Under the pieces are notes generated by a model. That model saw nothing but the letters and a program-made list of their open reading frames with translations, did no database searches and was not told the origin of the DNA. A DNA stretch of 64,000 bases from Bryopsis sp. KO-2023 (Eukaryota > Chlorophyta > Ulvophyceae > Bryopsidales > Bryopsidaceae), in assembly GCA_030272585.1 (NCBI GenBank), contig BSYQ01000007.1:500001-564000 (forward strand). The letters are read 5' to 3'. The position numbers and the translations under genes were made by a program. The stretch's first letter is position 1. Each line of letters opens with the position of its first letter. Below are positions 48,696 to 61,044 of the stretch, one piece after another.

Positions 48696-51600
48696 CTAGC
48701 TTTTTGAAAAAGGTATCGTCCCCAGTTTAACGAGCGCTCCTAGTCCATCCTTCAGGCTTTCAATCGCATCCAGATATCCGAAGGATGCTGGAGATTTCAT
48801 AGTCTTTTTGAACATGGAATCCTCCTTCATGGTGGCTTTACTCATTCGAGTCACATCATCTAGAATGATTCCGTCAACCCCTGCATTCTTCTGAGCCATG
48901 TAGTGCTCGTAATGGTTGTTCAGGTGGCCCCATGTGAAAAGAAACAACCCACAGTCGTGGAATTCGTCCACGATCTTCTTGGGATTAACGAGAACAGCTG
49001 ATGACTCTGACACCACCCCCTGGAAGACACACCAGCCCTCAAAATCACATTTCTGCATGAGCTACTGCTGACCTAGAGGAAATCCTTCATTTCTAGAACT
49101 CACAAGCACCAATATCAACACTGAACCCAATTCTTTTGCTTTGTTCCTTAAAGCCGAGGATTGGCATTTTCCCACAAAAAGGAAAAAAACGAAAAAAAAC
49201 ACAAATAATGTGCCTCTTAATTTCCTAAAGGAGGAAGAAAAAGCAACATACCTGAAGCTTCGAGGATCTTGCAAAAGTTAATGCAGCCAATTTCCTAAAG
49301 GAGGAAGAAAAAGCAACATACCTGAAGCTTCGAGGATCTTGCAAAAGTTAATGCAGCCTCCAGGCTGTTCATGCGAGGGTCATCGTACAGTTCCGTCCCG
49401 GAACAAGTCAAGAAGCAAACTGGGTATTTGGGCTGTTTCAGACTGAGCAGTGTTGCACAGTCTGGGTCGAACGACGACAGAATAATCGGTCGATCTCCAG
49501 CCTCATCAAACACTTCCTGGAGAAAAGCATAGAATTGGCCAGCATTAATGATCAATCACAGCTTTTCTTGCTGAAACTGCTTCAAAAGCTTGAAACCAAC
49601 AAATTCAAACCTGAACGATTTCTTTGTTGTGTGTAGTTAATTCCCCCAACCTCACGTGCACCGGAACCCACCTTCAATACCGCATCGACAAAGAAATTCC
49701 TCGAGTAAAATCTGGTGGCCAGGGCTGCTTTCTGAGCATCGGTCGGGTACTTCACTTCGATGTTGAATCCGAGAGACTTTGGGGTGCATTGGAACGCTTG
49801 CCTCAGGGTGGCCATCTTGTCCGCAATCCTGAACACATTGGTTTGAGAATTGTCGTTGTTCTGATTCGCATGCTCCATGGATGCTGTCGAAGAACTCGAT
49901 GAAATCGAGCAATCTGTCGAACTATCCCCCTCCCTGCTCTTTGCCTCCAGTACTGCTTTTAGCCTCGGCCCCTCATCGGATTCTAGCCCAGCAAAAGGCT
50001 CTGACTGGGAAGGATGGATCGGTGGACCTGTGAACTCCACCCCATCATCAAATTCCCCTGACAAAGCTGAGGCGTCAGGGTATTTCTGGCTTTCCCATGA
50101 TCCATTCTTCAGATGCACGTCCGACCTAGTCCGCTTCAGTGTTTTCTTCTGGGTTTGTTCCTGCGTTTTCATGAGGTCTCGGTGCTCCTGGGAGGGAATC
50201 GTGTGCACCATCATGTCGCGGCTCTGGAGCTGCCGGGATGTCAGACCAGGGATCCCGATCGGCACCACCTCGTCGCCCAGATTGAGCTTCACAGTGAAAT
50301 CGTGATGCACCACCACCTCCCCTGAAAACATTAAACGATTCTCAACCCCACGAAACATGTGCAGTATCACTCTTTCTGAGTGATACGAGTGATAAGCAGG
50401 AATACAAAATCATCAGAGTGGTAAAAAAGATCGGTCCTTACCATCTTGGGTAACATGCACATCGAATTCCACAAACTCTGCTTTATTTGAGGCAGCCTTT
50501 TGGAAGGAAAGCACCGTGTTCTCTCTCACAAGGCTTCGATCCTTCTTGCTGGCGCCACTTCCTCGGTGGCCAATGTCGTAAAACAGACCAACTTGGCTGG
50601 ATGTCCATCTGAATCAAAGATACACCATGCTGGAAATCAACATCGCATGGGAGTGATCATCTATCGAGGCTAAAATCCTCATTCATCCTCAATAAACGAT
50701 ATCAGTCTGCTGCCTTCATTCAACGCTACTCCAGCAAGTGCTAGTACTTGAATTTAGTCTCAAGCAGTAAGCAAGTAACCCTATTCTCCTTTCCAAAACA
50801 TGAAAACCATGGTGCTCTCCACCTTTTGCGATGGAGGCTCTTGAAGCCATTGTTTGGATGTTCACATGCCACCACGACCAGAAACGAGGCTTCAAACCAT
50901 CCTGCTGATTTCAGATCGGGGGTCATCAATGCAGAGAGGATGGGGCCCTCCAAAGCTTGAAAAGTTTGGTGAGGAACGAAGCCTCGCGCAATCAGCTGCT
51001 TGCTGGTTTTACCGATCACATCCACCCTGAAAGCTAACGCTTCAAACGATTGCCCTAGACAAGGAATTTGAACTGTGCCTTGGAGCATCAAAACAAACAC
51101 AGCAAAAAAAACAAAAAATCCACAATCCGATAGAGGCACTTTGCAATACAACGGATTATGCATCAATCAACCTCATATGTCTATATTTCTTTTCTTTTCC
51201 TTTTTTTTTTGGGGGGGGGGTACCCAAGAGGTGGCAGCCCTTGCACGAAACATCAGTTGAATCAGTTGCTAGTGATGACTTACCTGTGAGCATGTAAATT
51301 GGAAAACTATCGAGGCCAATTTCGGCAAATGTTTTGCCTTCTGGAATGGCTGGATCGTGTGGAACAGCTTCTCTCAAAATCACCTCGATCTCCTCGTCAC
51401 AGGGAATGGTGAGCCGTGCAAAACTGGACGCTGATTTCTTCAAACTGATTCGCAGCTGAAAAGCACCGACTCCAGCACTCGTCACCCATCCTGACTGGCA
51501 AGTTTCATCTGTGATGATAAACTTGCATTCTATTACTCTGCGTAAGCACAGCATGATAAAGAAACACCGACTCTTACCCGAGTGGATAAGAGTACACAGT

Positions 51601-52582
51601 AGAAGTAATTGGACAGCCTAAAATGTCCAGACTGGCCACTCACAATACAAAACCCTAACGAACAACTCCTATCCCCAGAGAACCGGTAAGAAGCCTTTAC
51701 ACAATAATTTGTGCAGGCAGTCTCCATCATGTGCAATTTTGCATGAGTTGAAATTCTCCACCTACCCATTTTCTGGTGGCTCCAAACAAATTCTCTCTTC
51801 GACATCCCACAACATGGGCCTAGCTGTGGGAGACAAGCGATGTCCATTCACGAAGCATCGGTATGTCAGAGGAAATCTGAATCAAGAAAAAAACACAAAA
51901 ATCAAAGTATGTTTAAGCAATGATGATGATAATAACAAATAGTATTAGGGCCCATATTACTCATTAGTACAGTATCAAGCAAAAAAATTAAAAGAGTAAC
52001 AAGAGTAATAATGAAGATGCAGGAGTTGCCTTGCCAGAACTGGGCACATCATCACCATTAGTAAGAAAAGCAAGCTATTTTCCCGGCTTCATGTAGAGTT
52101 CGACATCCAGCAATTGAAAATGTATACTCAACAGATGGGGAAATAATCTGACTAAGGGAAATGTCTACAGGCTACTACTGAAATTGCTTTGATATTACCT
52201 GGCCCTGGGCAACGAAATAGCATTGCTCTCCCACGAGGTGAAGCCACCTGGGCATGACTCAAGACCATGAACCCCCACCAGAAAACAACATAGGAACGCA
52301 ACCTAGTTCCAGCATTTCGAAAGGGGAGGTTTCGAGCGAGCGAGCTCGAGTGCAGGGGGACAATATGAGACGTCACAAAAACGTCGCTCACTCCACGGGG
52401 GGTTCTCTCAAAACAGAAGCCAAACCTTTCACGTCCCCAGTCTCCTCCAAAATCACACTGGAGTGCACATGCCACGATCCGATCTCGACGGCGCTTCCAG
52501 TTACGCTAACTTTAGTCGCGGATTCCGTGGCCAACACCCGGAACTTTATTACAACATTTTCTCCAGCCTTCGAGGCTGCCAT
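48696..52582 (-). CDS. CBM20-GDPD glycerophosphodiester phosphodiesterase (GPCPD1/GDE5-like)
   Basis: Hydrolyses glycerophosphodiesters such as glycerophosphocholine. The start at 52582 reads MAASKAGENVVIKFRVLATE and then VSVTGSAVEIGSWHVHSSVI, a starch-binding CBM20 domain with the GS-xEIGSW signature. Middle exons carry FPLTYRCFVNGHRLSPTARP (about 51860), an accessory beta domain near 51540-51290 and FEALAFRVDVIGKTSKQLIA (about 51030). The catalytic part has GLFYDIGHRGSGASKKDRSL, FVEFDVHVTQDG and VVHHDFTVKLNLGDEV, giving the His, Glu/Asp and second His of the GDPD active site. After it comes a Ser/Asp-rich insert of about 130 residues (50230-49860), then SLGFNIEVKYP, PIILSSFDPDCATLL, CFLTCSG, NSLEAALTFARSSKLQ and GVDGIILDDVTRM. 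CBM20 plus GDPD is the animal GPCPD1 and fungal/algal GDE architecture. A donor site here is tandemly duplicated. Confidence 0.92.
49219..49358. repeat. Perfect 70-bp tandem duplication copying a splice donor
   Basis: Two identical 70-bp units, 49219-49288 and 49289-49358. On the coding (minus) strand each contains the 3' end of the exon (ALTFARSSKLQ), the donor CAG|GTATGTTGC and a pyrimidine tract ending CTCCTTTAG. The upstream donor joins cleanly to GVVSESSAVLV at about 49035. The second copy is therefore spare, with its own acceptor-like and donor sites enclosing 43 nt. Confidence 0.97.
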
Positions 52583-53401
52583 CTTGAACAAGTTGCCTTA
52601 TTCAAAAGGAACAAAAAAAACACCGTTCGGACAAAAACCTGATAGTTCAGCACATAAGATATTCAAACCACAATGGCGTGGTTTCAAACAGGGGGGGAAT
52701 AGGGGGAGAGCCCAGTCTCTCGCCTTTTTTTTCCTAAACTTCTTTTCCCCTGAAGCGTTACGATAGGGGGTGACTCTCCATCACCACCTCCTGGGCAAAC
52801 AAAACCTCGATCAACAGTCTAGAACCGCTGCTCTTGAGACTGATGTTTTGTGTGGGGTACTAATCCAGCAACACGAACGGGTCTTTTCACGGCAAACACA
52901 ATCATGCTGCGCACATGCATTCAGACACGGAGCGTGATTGTGTTGCCACGCTGTGTTGCCGTGGCGGCTGCGCCGACTTGCGCCTCAGCACAATCCGCCA
53001 GAAAAGGATGCTGCTGGTGGCTGCACCACATTTCCATCTTTCAAACTCAGAGACTTTTCTTCAACCCCCCCGTATGTTCGTATGTTGAGAGATGGAGTAG
53101 CGATTCCTGCAAATGTAATGGTGTTGCAACCAGAGAAAGATGCTGGGAAGCAGCCATCATTACACACAGACACACGAAACCACCACCAAGAACCTGGAAG
53201 AGACTCTTGGAGATCCTTTTGTAGTGTGATATTGGATTCTAATTTTTGGGTTTGTAATGGCACTCCACCCCGTTAACCTGCCATCTGGCCTGAAGGGACA
53301 TGGAAGGTTTCCCACCAAGCAACATGCTGGAAACACAAGCTTATCACCCATCCCACAATACAAAACAAAATGCAAAACAAACAGCCTTGATTTTACAAAG
53401 G
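52583..53401. other. Intergenic between GDPD gene and PIG-O
   Basis: About 820 bp. A plus-strand frame from about 52904 begins MLRTCIQTRSVIVLPRCVAV, which looks like a mitochondrial presequence, but no conserved domain follows in frame. I therefore do not call a gene. Confidence 0.4.
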
Positions 53402-56400
53402 TCAATTCCCCAATAGCAGAATCAGCAAAAGTGCTCCAGCATCCAAAACTAACAAGAAACAGACCTCGAAAACGAACTTCGGAGCAAATATTGCCCACAC
53501 TAACAAGTGCCGCCTCTGAATGGCAGCACTGAGCATTGAAACAAAAGTGAAGTATGTCCTGATGCCGATCAACACCACCACGGCCATCCGGGTGTCAGAA
53601 CCCAAGTTTTTCACACTAATATGCTGCTGACTGGAGTCATCCCTAGCTTTCCTTCCCACCAATTCCCTTCTGGCGGCTGAACCCACCATTCCAATGGGCG
53701 TTGCAAGCATGACAATGATCTGTGGACCGAAAGTATTCAGGGCAAGCAGACATCCGGATATAAAGAACTCGAACTCATCGAAACCCACAAACCCTGAGTT
53801 GTACTGCAACCCCGAAAACTCACAGAAATGCCCTGTAAAGAAGAATGCCTGCATCCCGAACAATGACAGCATTCCGGCGAGGTAATGGGGAGAAACAATT
53901 GTTCCTTTGAGTAGCTCGAAAAAACACCCCATTTGTAACACCGCCAGGCATCCCACAAGCAAACCCGTCCTTTCAGACACCAAGAGGAGGGGGGCTAGCA
54001 AGCAACCTATAATGCTTCTGAACAACTCCAAAAAATCAAATGGATCGTCGAATTTCTCTCTGGACAGTCGTCGGCCCACAAGCACAGCCACCAAGCTTGA
54101 TCCTGACAAGGTGTATATCACCCTCGGGATCAGAAGCCGCAATGGCAGATCAAAGATGGATCCCCAAATCCCACTGTTTGACAACCCAACCACAGTCCCC
54201 AAGGAAATCTCTTTGGGTACCCCTCCGTCTCGAAGTAGCCACCAGGCTGACAAACAGGAAAACTCCAACCAAAGCGCCAATTTGGACATTCTGGACAGGA
54301 TCCCAATCGATCCGACTTTGTTTGAGGTAGACCCACGCAGAGCTTCCCTGAATGTCAGAATGGATGGAATGGCCACGATGGCTCCATGACTCAAAGTTAT
54401 CTCCACCCAGCCACCAGTGTCTCCACCTGTCAATCGAGCAAGGGAAAGAGGTAAGAACCACTGCAAGTCAACTCAATTCTCAGTTATGAGGAATATTTCC
54501 ACCAGAAAGCCTCTTTATCCACAGGTACAGCGCACCCTTGATTTTATCGTACGAAATTGACCCAGAATACAGGAAGAATTGCTGCATTCGCTTATTGTTC
54601 GAGCCCCATTTTTGATTACAGGAAATTCACCTGGGTGTTGAGTGGTCTTATCAAATGGATTGGTCCCTGTTCGGTCGATGAAACCGATCTTCTCCATCGC
54701 CACATTCAAGCCCAACACAAGCACTCCACAAAAGATGGTACTCCAGGGTCTGTGACTTGGCTGCTCCACCCTTGAGTCCTGAATAAGAATACGACATGTT
54801 TCCAATCCAATTGCTGATACAATCATCGCACCAAAATTCCAAGAATTTTTATTTGATTTATCGATAATCCAAAAAGTTGACAAGTGGCTGAAACTGAATC
54901 AAGGGACAAAGCCCCTGCCACAAAAGATGGGGGATATCGGTATGAAACATAATCACCACAGTCCTTCGCTATCGCTGGATTTAAATGCATCCAATTTAAT
55001 CATAAACCACCCAAATTTCCATTGCTACATACCTTTGCGCTGGGATTCCCGTTTCTCCTACTCCCTACAGGCAACAGAACCACAAAGAGAATGGAACAAA
55101 ACAGAAAAACCACCAGGGCAGCCACAAAATACAAAACAGAACCCGAACGTTTCACTTGTTTAGTAAAAGTACCTCCATTTGTTTTGGGGATGGTGTGCTT
55201 GCTGGACAGACAATCACGAATCAGCAGAAGGGTTGCAGTGCCAATCCAGAAACCAGTGATTCTGCCCTCAGCCATGATGTAGCTGTTGGATAGCAGGGCG
55301 ATCCCATGAAATGCACACATTACTAATAAGCTCCCATCGAGGAAGGTCCAAGATTGTACCTTTGGTCCCACAGAACTTGAACAAAAAGAAGAAGCAATGT
55401 CAGCCACCAAGTCTGTTTTCAGGGGAAGACGACTAGGACAAATACAAAATCTGGACTTTTGCTCACTCACGTTGCAATATATCCTTGCAGAAATAAAGTC
55501 ACCCCAAGGATCGCCAGTCCCAAGACCATCGACACAGGTTCAAATTGTGTCCATTGCTCTCGAGCGAACGCAGCTGAAAGTTCCAAAAAAGAAACATAGT
55601 CCCTGAGTATCAAAACCAGAAGAAAAAAAATGAGCTTGAGTGAAAAAGGTGCGACTGGACATCGTAAAGAACTTTAATGTGATTTTTTATTGGGGGTGCA
55701 TAACAGTAAAGCTTACTCCACGCTTGCTGAGGTTTCCATGTCTCTGATTTCCTTGTACTTGTCCTGCAATTGTCTCAATCGTGCCAAATTCACATTGGCA
55801 ATGTTGGAGTAAGCATTCAAGTAGTGGTGGACCTAGCATACCAGAACAAAAAACAATCCTGAGTTCAGAATTCAAAGACTTTCTTGCTAACAGAAAATGA
55901 GTGAAACCAATTGCCGTGTGAAACTGGATACAGCAGCTCCAGCCCATAGGCACGGAAGCAATGCAGAGCTCCAAGGGAAAATGTGAGGTTGTAAACATTG
56001 CAAACCTGATGAGCATTCACGCGCAGGGCTTGTAGCAGTTCATCCTCTGATGCACTGCTTGATATTCCCCAGAGCGGTTCAAAAACCTTGCCAACGCTAC
56101 CATACGGTATTGGAACACCCAGCATCAAAGCCAGAGTTGCAGAAAAATCCAACTGGTCCATATCAGCTATTTCGGAGCAAAATCCTGGCTCATCTGGCAC
56201 AGTATTTCCAGAACCCCCTTGTTTCACCATCGACCCAAGGTCAAATGCTAGGAGGCCGCTGTCAACTTCTTCCTTGGTTCCGCCTCCGTGATCGCCATGC
56301 AAAGTTTGTCCATGGTCTCCGAGAACAAGCAGCAGCGTTTTTTGATGGGGATCATTGGGACCAGCCAGCTTTGTCATTTCTTCCACGACCTCGGAAATTT

Positions 56401-57968
56401 GGTCATCCATTTGCTGCAATTTTTTCAGCATTTCTGGAGTCTGAACCCCGAATGCATGCCCTGCATGGTCGACCCCCAAGTAATGGCCAATCAAGAAGTC
56501 CCAATCCTGAGTTCGATTCTTCACCAGCGGAAGCAAGTTCTGCAGGCAAGAACACAGTCTGAAGCTGTTTGAAGCTTTTTCCAGAGAAAAGAAAAAGACA
56601 GTGGTGTGATGAATACTGGTGCTTTTTGTTTCAATGGCAATGAGCAGCAGAATTAAAGGTTGGGGGAAGAGATGTTCAGCTTAGTTTGAAAAAAGCCAGA
56701 AGGCAGGAGATTTGTCAGCCACAAGGAATACCTCCCAGACTCCATTATCGACTGTGTCCAGATCCCGGACATTGAACGAAGGATAAGGAAGAGAAATGTC
56801 GAACAGATCAGGGCACAACTGATCCCAAGTGTCATCCCCAACAAAAGCCTGCAAGAAGCATGGACAAAATCCTCAAAAACCTGTGTGTAAATTCAAGGTA
56901 GGGACAATATCTTTGGTGGAATTCCTGGCAGCAAAATCCATTGGTCTAACGGCGTCAGTCCGCCGAAAAGACCTTCATGCAGTTTCCAAGAATGTATTTA
57001 TGATGGCTTTGTATGTGTTCCCTTTTTTTTTCGTTTCGTGGAAACATGATCTGGGAATTTCCTGACAGATACACAATCGATGAGCTTCCTTACCAATTTG
57101 CCTCCATTTTGCTTCACTTGATACAGGAGATTGTCTTCAGAAATCGCTGAGGCAGAAAAACTCTTTCCCACATCCAGAAACGTCGGCAACCCTCCCTACG
57201 CCAGAAAGTTAACCAAATCCCAACTGTGATCTGATGCATAACAAGTTCAAATAAATTTCTACATTGGCAAATTGTGAGGGAACAGAATTTTCCAACTCGT
57301 GTGGGACTTACTGTTAGCATGGCCTTTACTCTTTGCATGGTTGTGGTAGGAGGGTCAGCTCTGAACCTCAGCAACACCGAGGCATCACCCTGAACCAAAT
57401 CATAATTGAAAAGAGTCACACACCTGTTGACAGCCAGACAGACTCAGTGAGATACAAAAAGGACAATTGCATTTCAAGATCGTTGGCTCTGCTGTTATGG
57501 TGGTTTGTAAATGGTTTTTAATCCAGTGCAGCTCTGGATTTTTGAATTTTTGATGTCCACCCAAGTTCTTGCCCCTGGTTGATACAGTGGCGACTGCATG
57601 CTACTGATCAAACCAAGTGAATCTCGAGAGACATTTCATCAACTCACGGCTGCCTCATGCAAAGCAAGAAGTTTTGGAAATCGTCCCACGTGCATCATAT
57701 CTCCTGGACTTCCATCGCTGACAAGAAAATCAAACCGCAGAGCATCCACGATCACGACGACGACTTTCTCGAAGCGCGGTCGGCTCCAGCAGCCTGGCGA
57801 GCCACTGTTCGAATCGAAGCCATCCGGCAAAGCACAAGGACTGACATCTGGGAGCTCCACCCTTGTCAGTAAGAATCCCTTGGCAAAAATGCCAATAGAA
57901 GTCACATGCAGCGCTGTGAACGTCGCCACCAATGCCAGAGCACTCCATTCTTTGATGTTGGACACCAT
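53402..57968 (-). CDS. PIGO: GPI ethanolamine phosphate transferase 3 (PIG-O)
   Basis: ER membrane enzyme that adds ethanolamine phosphate to the third mannose of GPI anchors. The start at 57968 gives a signal-anchor ([20 protein letters not shown]), then the alkaline-phosphatase-like catalytic fold: [36 protein letters not shown] (about 57400), [18 protein letters not shown] and [11 protein letters not shown]. The exon at 56536-56010 has [19 protein letters not shown] and [17 protein letters not shown], supplying metal ligands. The last exon (54430-53402) is a long polytopic region ending [14 protein letters not shown], the PIG-O C-terminal signature (VFAPKFIFE). The early ALRFDFL motif and length of about 1,000 residues fit PIG-O better than PIG-N or PIG-G. 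About a dozen exons; borders between 54880 and 55620 (membrane exons) were not fixed. Confidence 0.93.
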
Positions 57969-58590
57969 TTTCAACAGACCTCGCCTCCTGGTGTCTTCTA
58001 CATTATGGGGTGTGACTGTTGGTGGAACTCTGATAAATTGGGGGTGTGAAACTTTATACAAGTCGATCCCAAGGGCACAAAAACTGGTTCATTGGAAAAA
58101 ACGACCGCTTCAGGTTGTCCCAATAAGCAGCGCTCCTTCAATGGATGATACGTTGTTTGGAGAAGAAATAAGCCAGCATGAGCCACCTGGGCAGTTCAGA
58201 ACCTCTGGAATAGCCCAGCCAGGTCAGGCATGAACACTCTCATCGCACCCATCCTTGATTCCACAAGAACGCAGCAAATCTCACACTAACGATTTTCACA
58301 ACAGTGTGATGAGCCAGAAACTGTGCGTCTGTCACACAGACAAACTCAATTTTCAAGAGACCCCGTGACGCTTTCACACAATATTCTTTTCTGTGGCGAC
58401 GACACCCCAGTAGCACTCCCCACGTCGCTATTCCTTAACCCATTTCGTGTATCAGAATCCCCATTCGTCACACTTCCCTCTACTGCAAGCCGTCACCACA
58501 TTCGCTTCTGAGTGCGTAACCGCTGGAAGTACTTAAACCGACGAGACGCTGTTTCCGAACCACTCGACGATACGGACGAAATCCAGCGGC
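57969..58590. promoter_or_regulatory. Divergent region, PIG-O / unknown gene
   Basis: About 620 bp upstream of both PIG-O (-) and the gene starting at 58591 (+). The frame of PIG-O stays open to about 58061 upstream of its ATG but has no further Met. No promoter motif assigned. Confidence 0.4.
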
Positions 58591-59771
58591 ATGCTGGAGT
58601 TGTTGAAGCAATGGTGTCCCTGTTTGTGGTGGCTGCAAGACAAGTCGACCCCACAAGATGCCACGAATCAGGAAGGATATTCTGGGATTGGCCTCAGAGA
58701 AATGCAGACTCCGTGTCCTGCCAGGCACAACCAGCTTTACGAGAGCGACGACGATCGGCTTGTGTGGGAAAAGGATCCGAACAGCTGTTGGCTTGCAGAA
58801 GAGGGTAAGCAGAACCAAACATCCATCAAGGCTGCAAACACTTGACCTGAACCCCCATTTCAGTCAAAATCTTTTACATGGACATCGAATGAGTCATCCT
58901 ACCCAAAGAGCCAATTGTCTCTCTCAATTTTTTAATTATGTTTGCATTTGAAGTGCCATAACATTTTGTCCTGGTTGTCAGATTCTTCATCGGATGAAGC
59001 TCCTGTGCCCAAACAAGCTTCCACCAGCCCCTCCAATCCACCTATTGTGGCAAGCAGTCCACAAAGAAGCACCAGCAACCGAGAAAACCATCCAGTTCGT
59101 AGTTACTCAAACAGAGGATCTGTGTGCAAAGAAGGGCGAAGTGCATCTTATGCTTCGACAGCATCCACCCAGAAAGGAAATTGTGGCGTTGCCTGGAATT
59201 CAGATGTGGAAATCGACCCCCCTGCAGACATACGTTTGGAGGCTCCACCACGAACACCTGATCCGACTCTTGATCGATTTCTTATTGGAGGGTACATGAC
59301 TCCCCAGGTAGGCCTCACCGAAATCAATTTCTTACCCCTTGGAAAGAATGTAGAGTCCAACCTGGGTGGGGGTCGTTGATTTGGAGTCATGCTTGATATC
59401 ACTTTCGGCTGTTCAGTGTCCATTATTTCAAGAGAAGTTGAGACTAAACAGGGTCAATTGAAGAAGAAGGAATTTGAAACTTCTGTGTGGATAAGATGGT
59501 GGTAGTAACGGTGTTGGCATGGGAGGGGGGGGGGGGGCGAAATATAATGCGATGCTGCCATTTTTGGATGTTTGATCGGAAAATAACTGAAAGATTGTTT
59601 TATGTGATGTTACAGATAGTCGGGAAAGCAAATTCGACCAGGAGGTATAACCCTTTACAGAGAATCCCACGGCATAACACACCTTTTGAGGAAAGAATGG
59701 AACATGAAATTATGGAGGAGGCCACGGCCAGGAGTGCCGTCAGGAAGCGAAGGTCAAGAACTGAAGATTAG
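58591..59771 (+). CDS. Unrecognised disordered protein with Cys/Trp-rich N-terminus
   Basis: Three exons (58591-58804, 58982-59307, 59616-59771) total 696 nt, giving 231 residues; all phases close, which supports a real gene. The protein starts MLELLKQWCPCLWWLQDK, a short amphipathic segment with two cysteines that could be palmitoylated. It continues YESDDDRLVWEKDPNSCWLA, EEDSSSDEAPVPKQASTSPS, a Ser/Thr/Asn-rich stretch, APPRTPDPTLDRFLIGGYMT and a charged end with EERMEHEIMEEATARSAVRK then RRSRTED. Exon 2 ends exactly after GGYMTPQ. I recognise no family; low complexity suggests a peripheral membrane or scaffold protein. No function is proposed. Confidence 0.65.
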
Positions 59772-60345
59772 ATGTCAAGAACTTAGCGATGTAGCATTTT
59801 ATTTTCATAGAATTTTTTTGCGGCTGTGGGGTGTAACCCTGAAGTACATGCTCTGGGGATAGGAATAGGATTCAACTGGACAGCGGGATGAGACATTTTG
59901 GCCAATGGGGGACATGCCAGGGAACGTAGTTTTTTCCTGGCAAAATAGAGATGTAGATGTCTGACCTGGCATAAGAGACATCCTCAACATGTTTTCAAGT
60001 TTTTGTGGGGGGAAGATGGGAATGTAATTTTCAACAGATTCGAAAAACCAGCAAGAAAGTAGAAGAAAACCAGAAATGCATCCTTTGAAATGAATGTGGT
60101 TGGGAGTAATGTCTCCAAGGCAGAAAAGTCGCAACCAAATCCTGACTGTTTCGGAGCAGCGAGGAATCTTCGTCGAATCTCTCCGTAATGCTTTCGGAAC
60201 ATCATGTGTCATCATCCGATGTTGATTTATTCCCCCACGTGATTCCTGTGATGCTGGTCGTCGAAGCGCGCTGGGGGGGAATGACAAGGTCGGTCTCAGC
60301 ACATGATTGCGTTCCGGGGCTTCACCCCCTCATACCTCCACCCCA
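59772..60345. other. Intergenic between two plus-strand genes
   Basis: About 570 bp: 3' flank of the disordered protein gene and upstream region of the DUF212 gene. A minus-strand frame at 59805-60302 has no recognisable domain. Confidence 0.5.
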
Positions 60346-61044
60346 ATGCACCTCTGTTGTGCATTCCTGCTTCTGTGTTGTTTATTCACTGCTGGCAACA
60401 TCGCTCAAGCCTCGAGTTTCGTTAATTGCACTCGATCGGCCCTGCACGCCATCGAACACGCCCTCCAGAGGAAGGCGTCTGTAGATAGCGCGAAAACCTT
60501 GGAGAACCTCCAGGCGGGGAAAACACTCGCAACGAACGGGACTCTTATCAACCAGACGGACCCTCAACCCCAAAGGACGTTCATCGGGATGGGCGGAAGC
60601 TTATTGGGAAACACCGTTTTTCTGTCGGCATTCTCATCATTTTTCCTGGCCCAGACCGTCAAAATCTTCTCATATCGGTACACGGAAGGCGTATGGGACC
60701 TGCATAGAATAGCAAGCTCGGGGGGAATGCCCTCTTCTCACGCGGCGTTCGTCAGCGGGCTCACTGTTGGAGTTGGCGCCCAGGAGGGGGTTGACAGCGC
60801 AATTTTCGCGCTCGCTTTGGTGTTCTCATTGGTGGTGATGTACGACGCCACTGGGGTTCGACTGCACGCAGGCAGACAAGCCACCGCCCTAAATATGATT
60901 ATCTCGGAAATGCCACCGGACCACCCTATCCAAGATAACGGTCGCTTGCGGGACTCCTTGGGCCACACTAAACTGCAAGTTATGGTTGGGGCGATGGTGG
61001 GGATGATAGTGGGGTCTCTGGTCACCCTGGTAACTCTTGCATAG
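60346..61044 (+). CDS. DUF212 / divergent PAP2-like membrane protein
   Basis: Intronless, 232 residues. It starts MHLCCAFLLLCCLFTAGNIA, a signal peptide or plastid-type leader, followed by about 60 poorly conserved residues. The DUF212 domain then begins: LLGNTVFLSAFSSFFLAQTV, KIFSYRYTEGVWDLHRIASS, GGMPSSHAAFVSGLTVGVGA, FALALVFSLVVMYDATGVRL and HAGRQATALNMI, with a C-terminal helix VMVGAMVGMIVGSLVTL. The PSSHAA and GVR-HAGRQA motifs are the family's equivalents of PAP2 motifs. The family occurs in plant plastids and bacteria; the enzymatic activity is unproven. The in-frame TTG at 60307 is not used because the ATG gives the hydrophobic leader. Confidence 0.87.
   Translation: MHLCCAFLLLCCLFTAGNIAQASSFVNCTRSALHAIEHALQRKASVDSAKTLENLQAGKTLATNGTLINQTDPQPQRTFIGMGGSLLGNTVFLSAFSSFFLAQTVKIFSYRYTEGVWDLHRIASSGGMPSSHAAFVSGLTVGVGAQEGVDSAIFALALVFSLVVMYDATGVRLHAGRQATALNMIISEMPPDHPIQDNGRLRDSLGHTKLQVMVGAMVGMIVGSLVTLVTLA

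Noticed and set aside
49062-49180. A possible extra GDPD exon (LRNKAKELGSVLILVL) between 49062 and 49180
   Set aside because: No acceptor precedes it, and the flanking exons (SSKLQ and GVVSESS) join directly in phase and match the family without it.
52850-53276. A plus-strand frame starting MLRTCIQTRSVIVLPRC that looks like a mitochondrial presequence
   Set aside because: No conserved domain follows in frame, the better-looking continuation is in another frame with no intron to join them, and no family match was evident.
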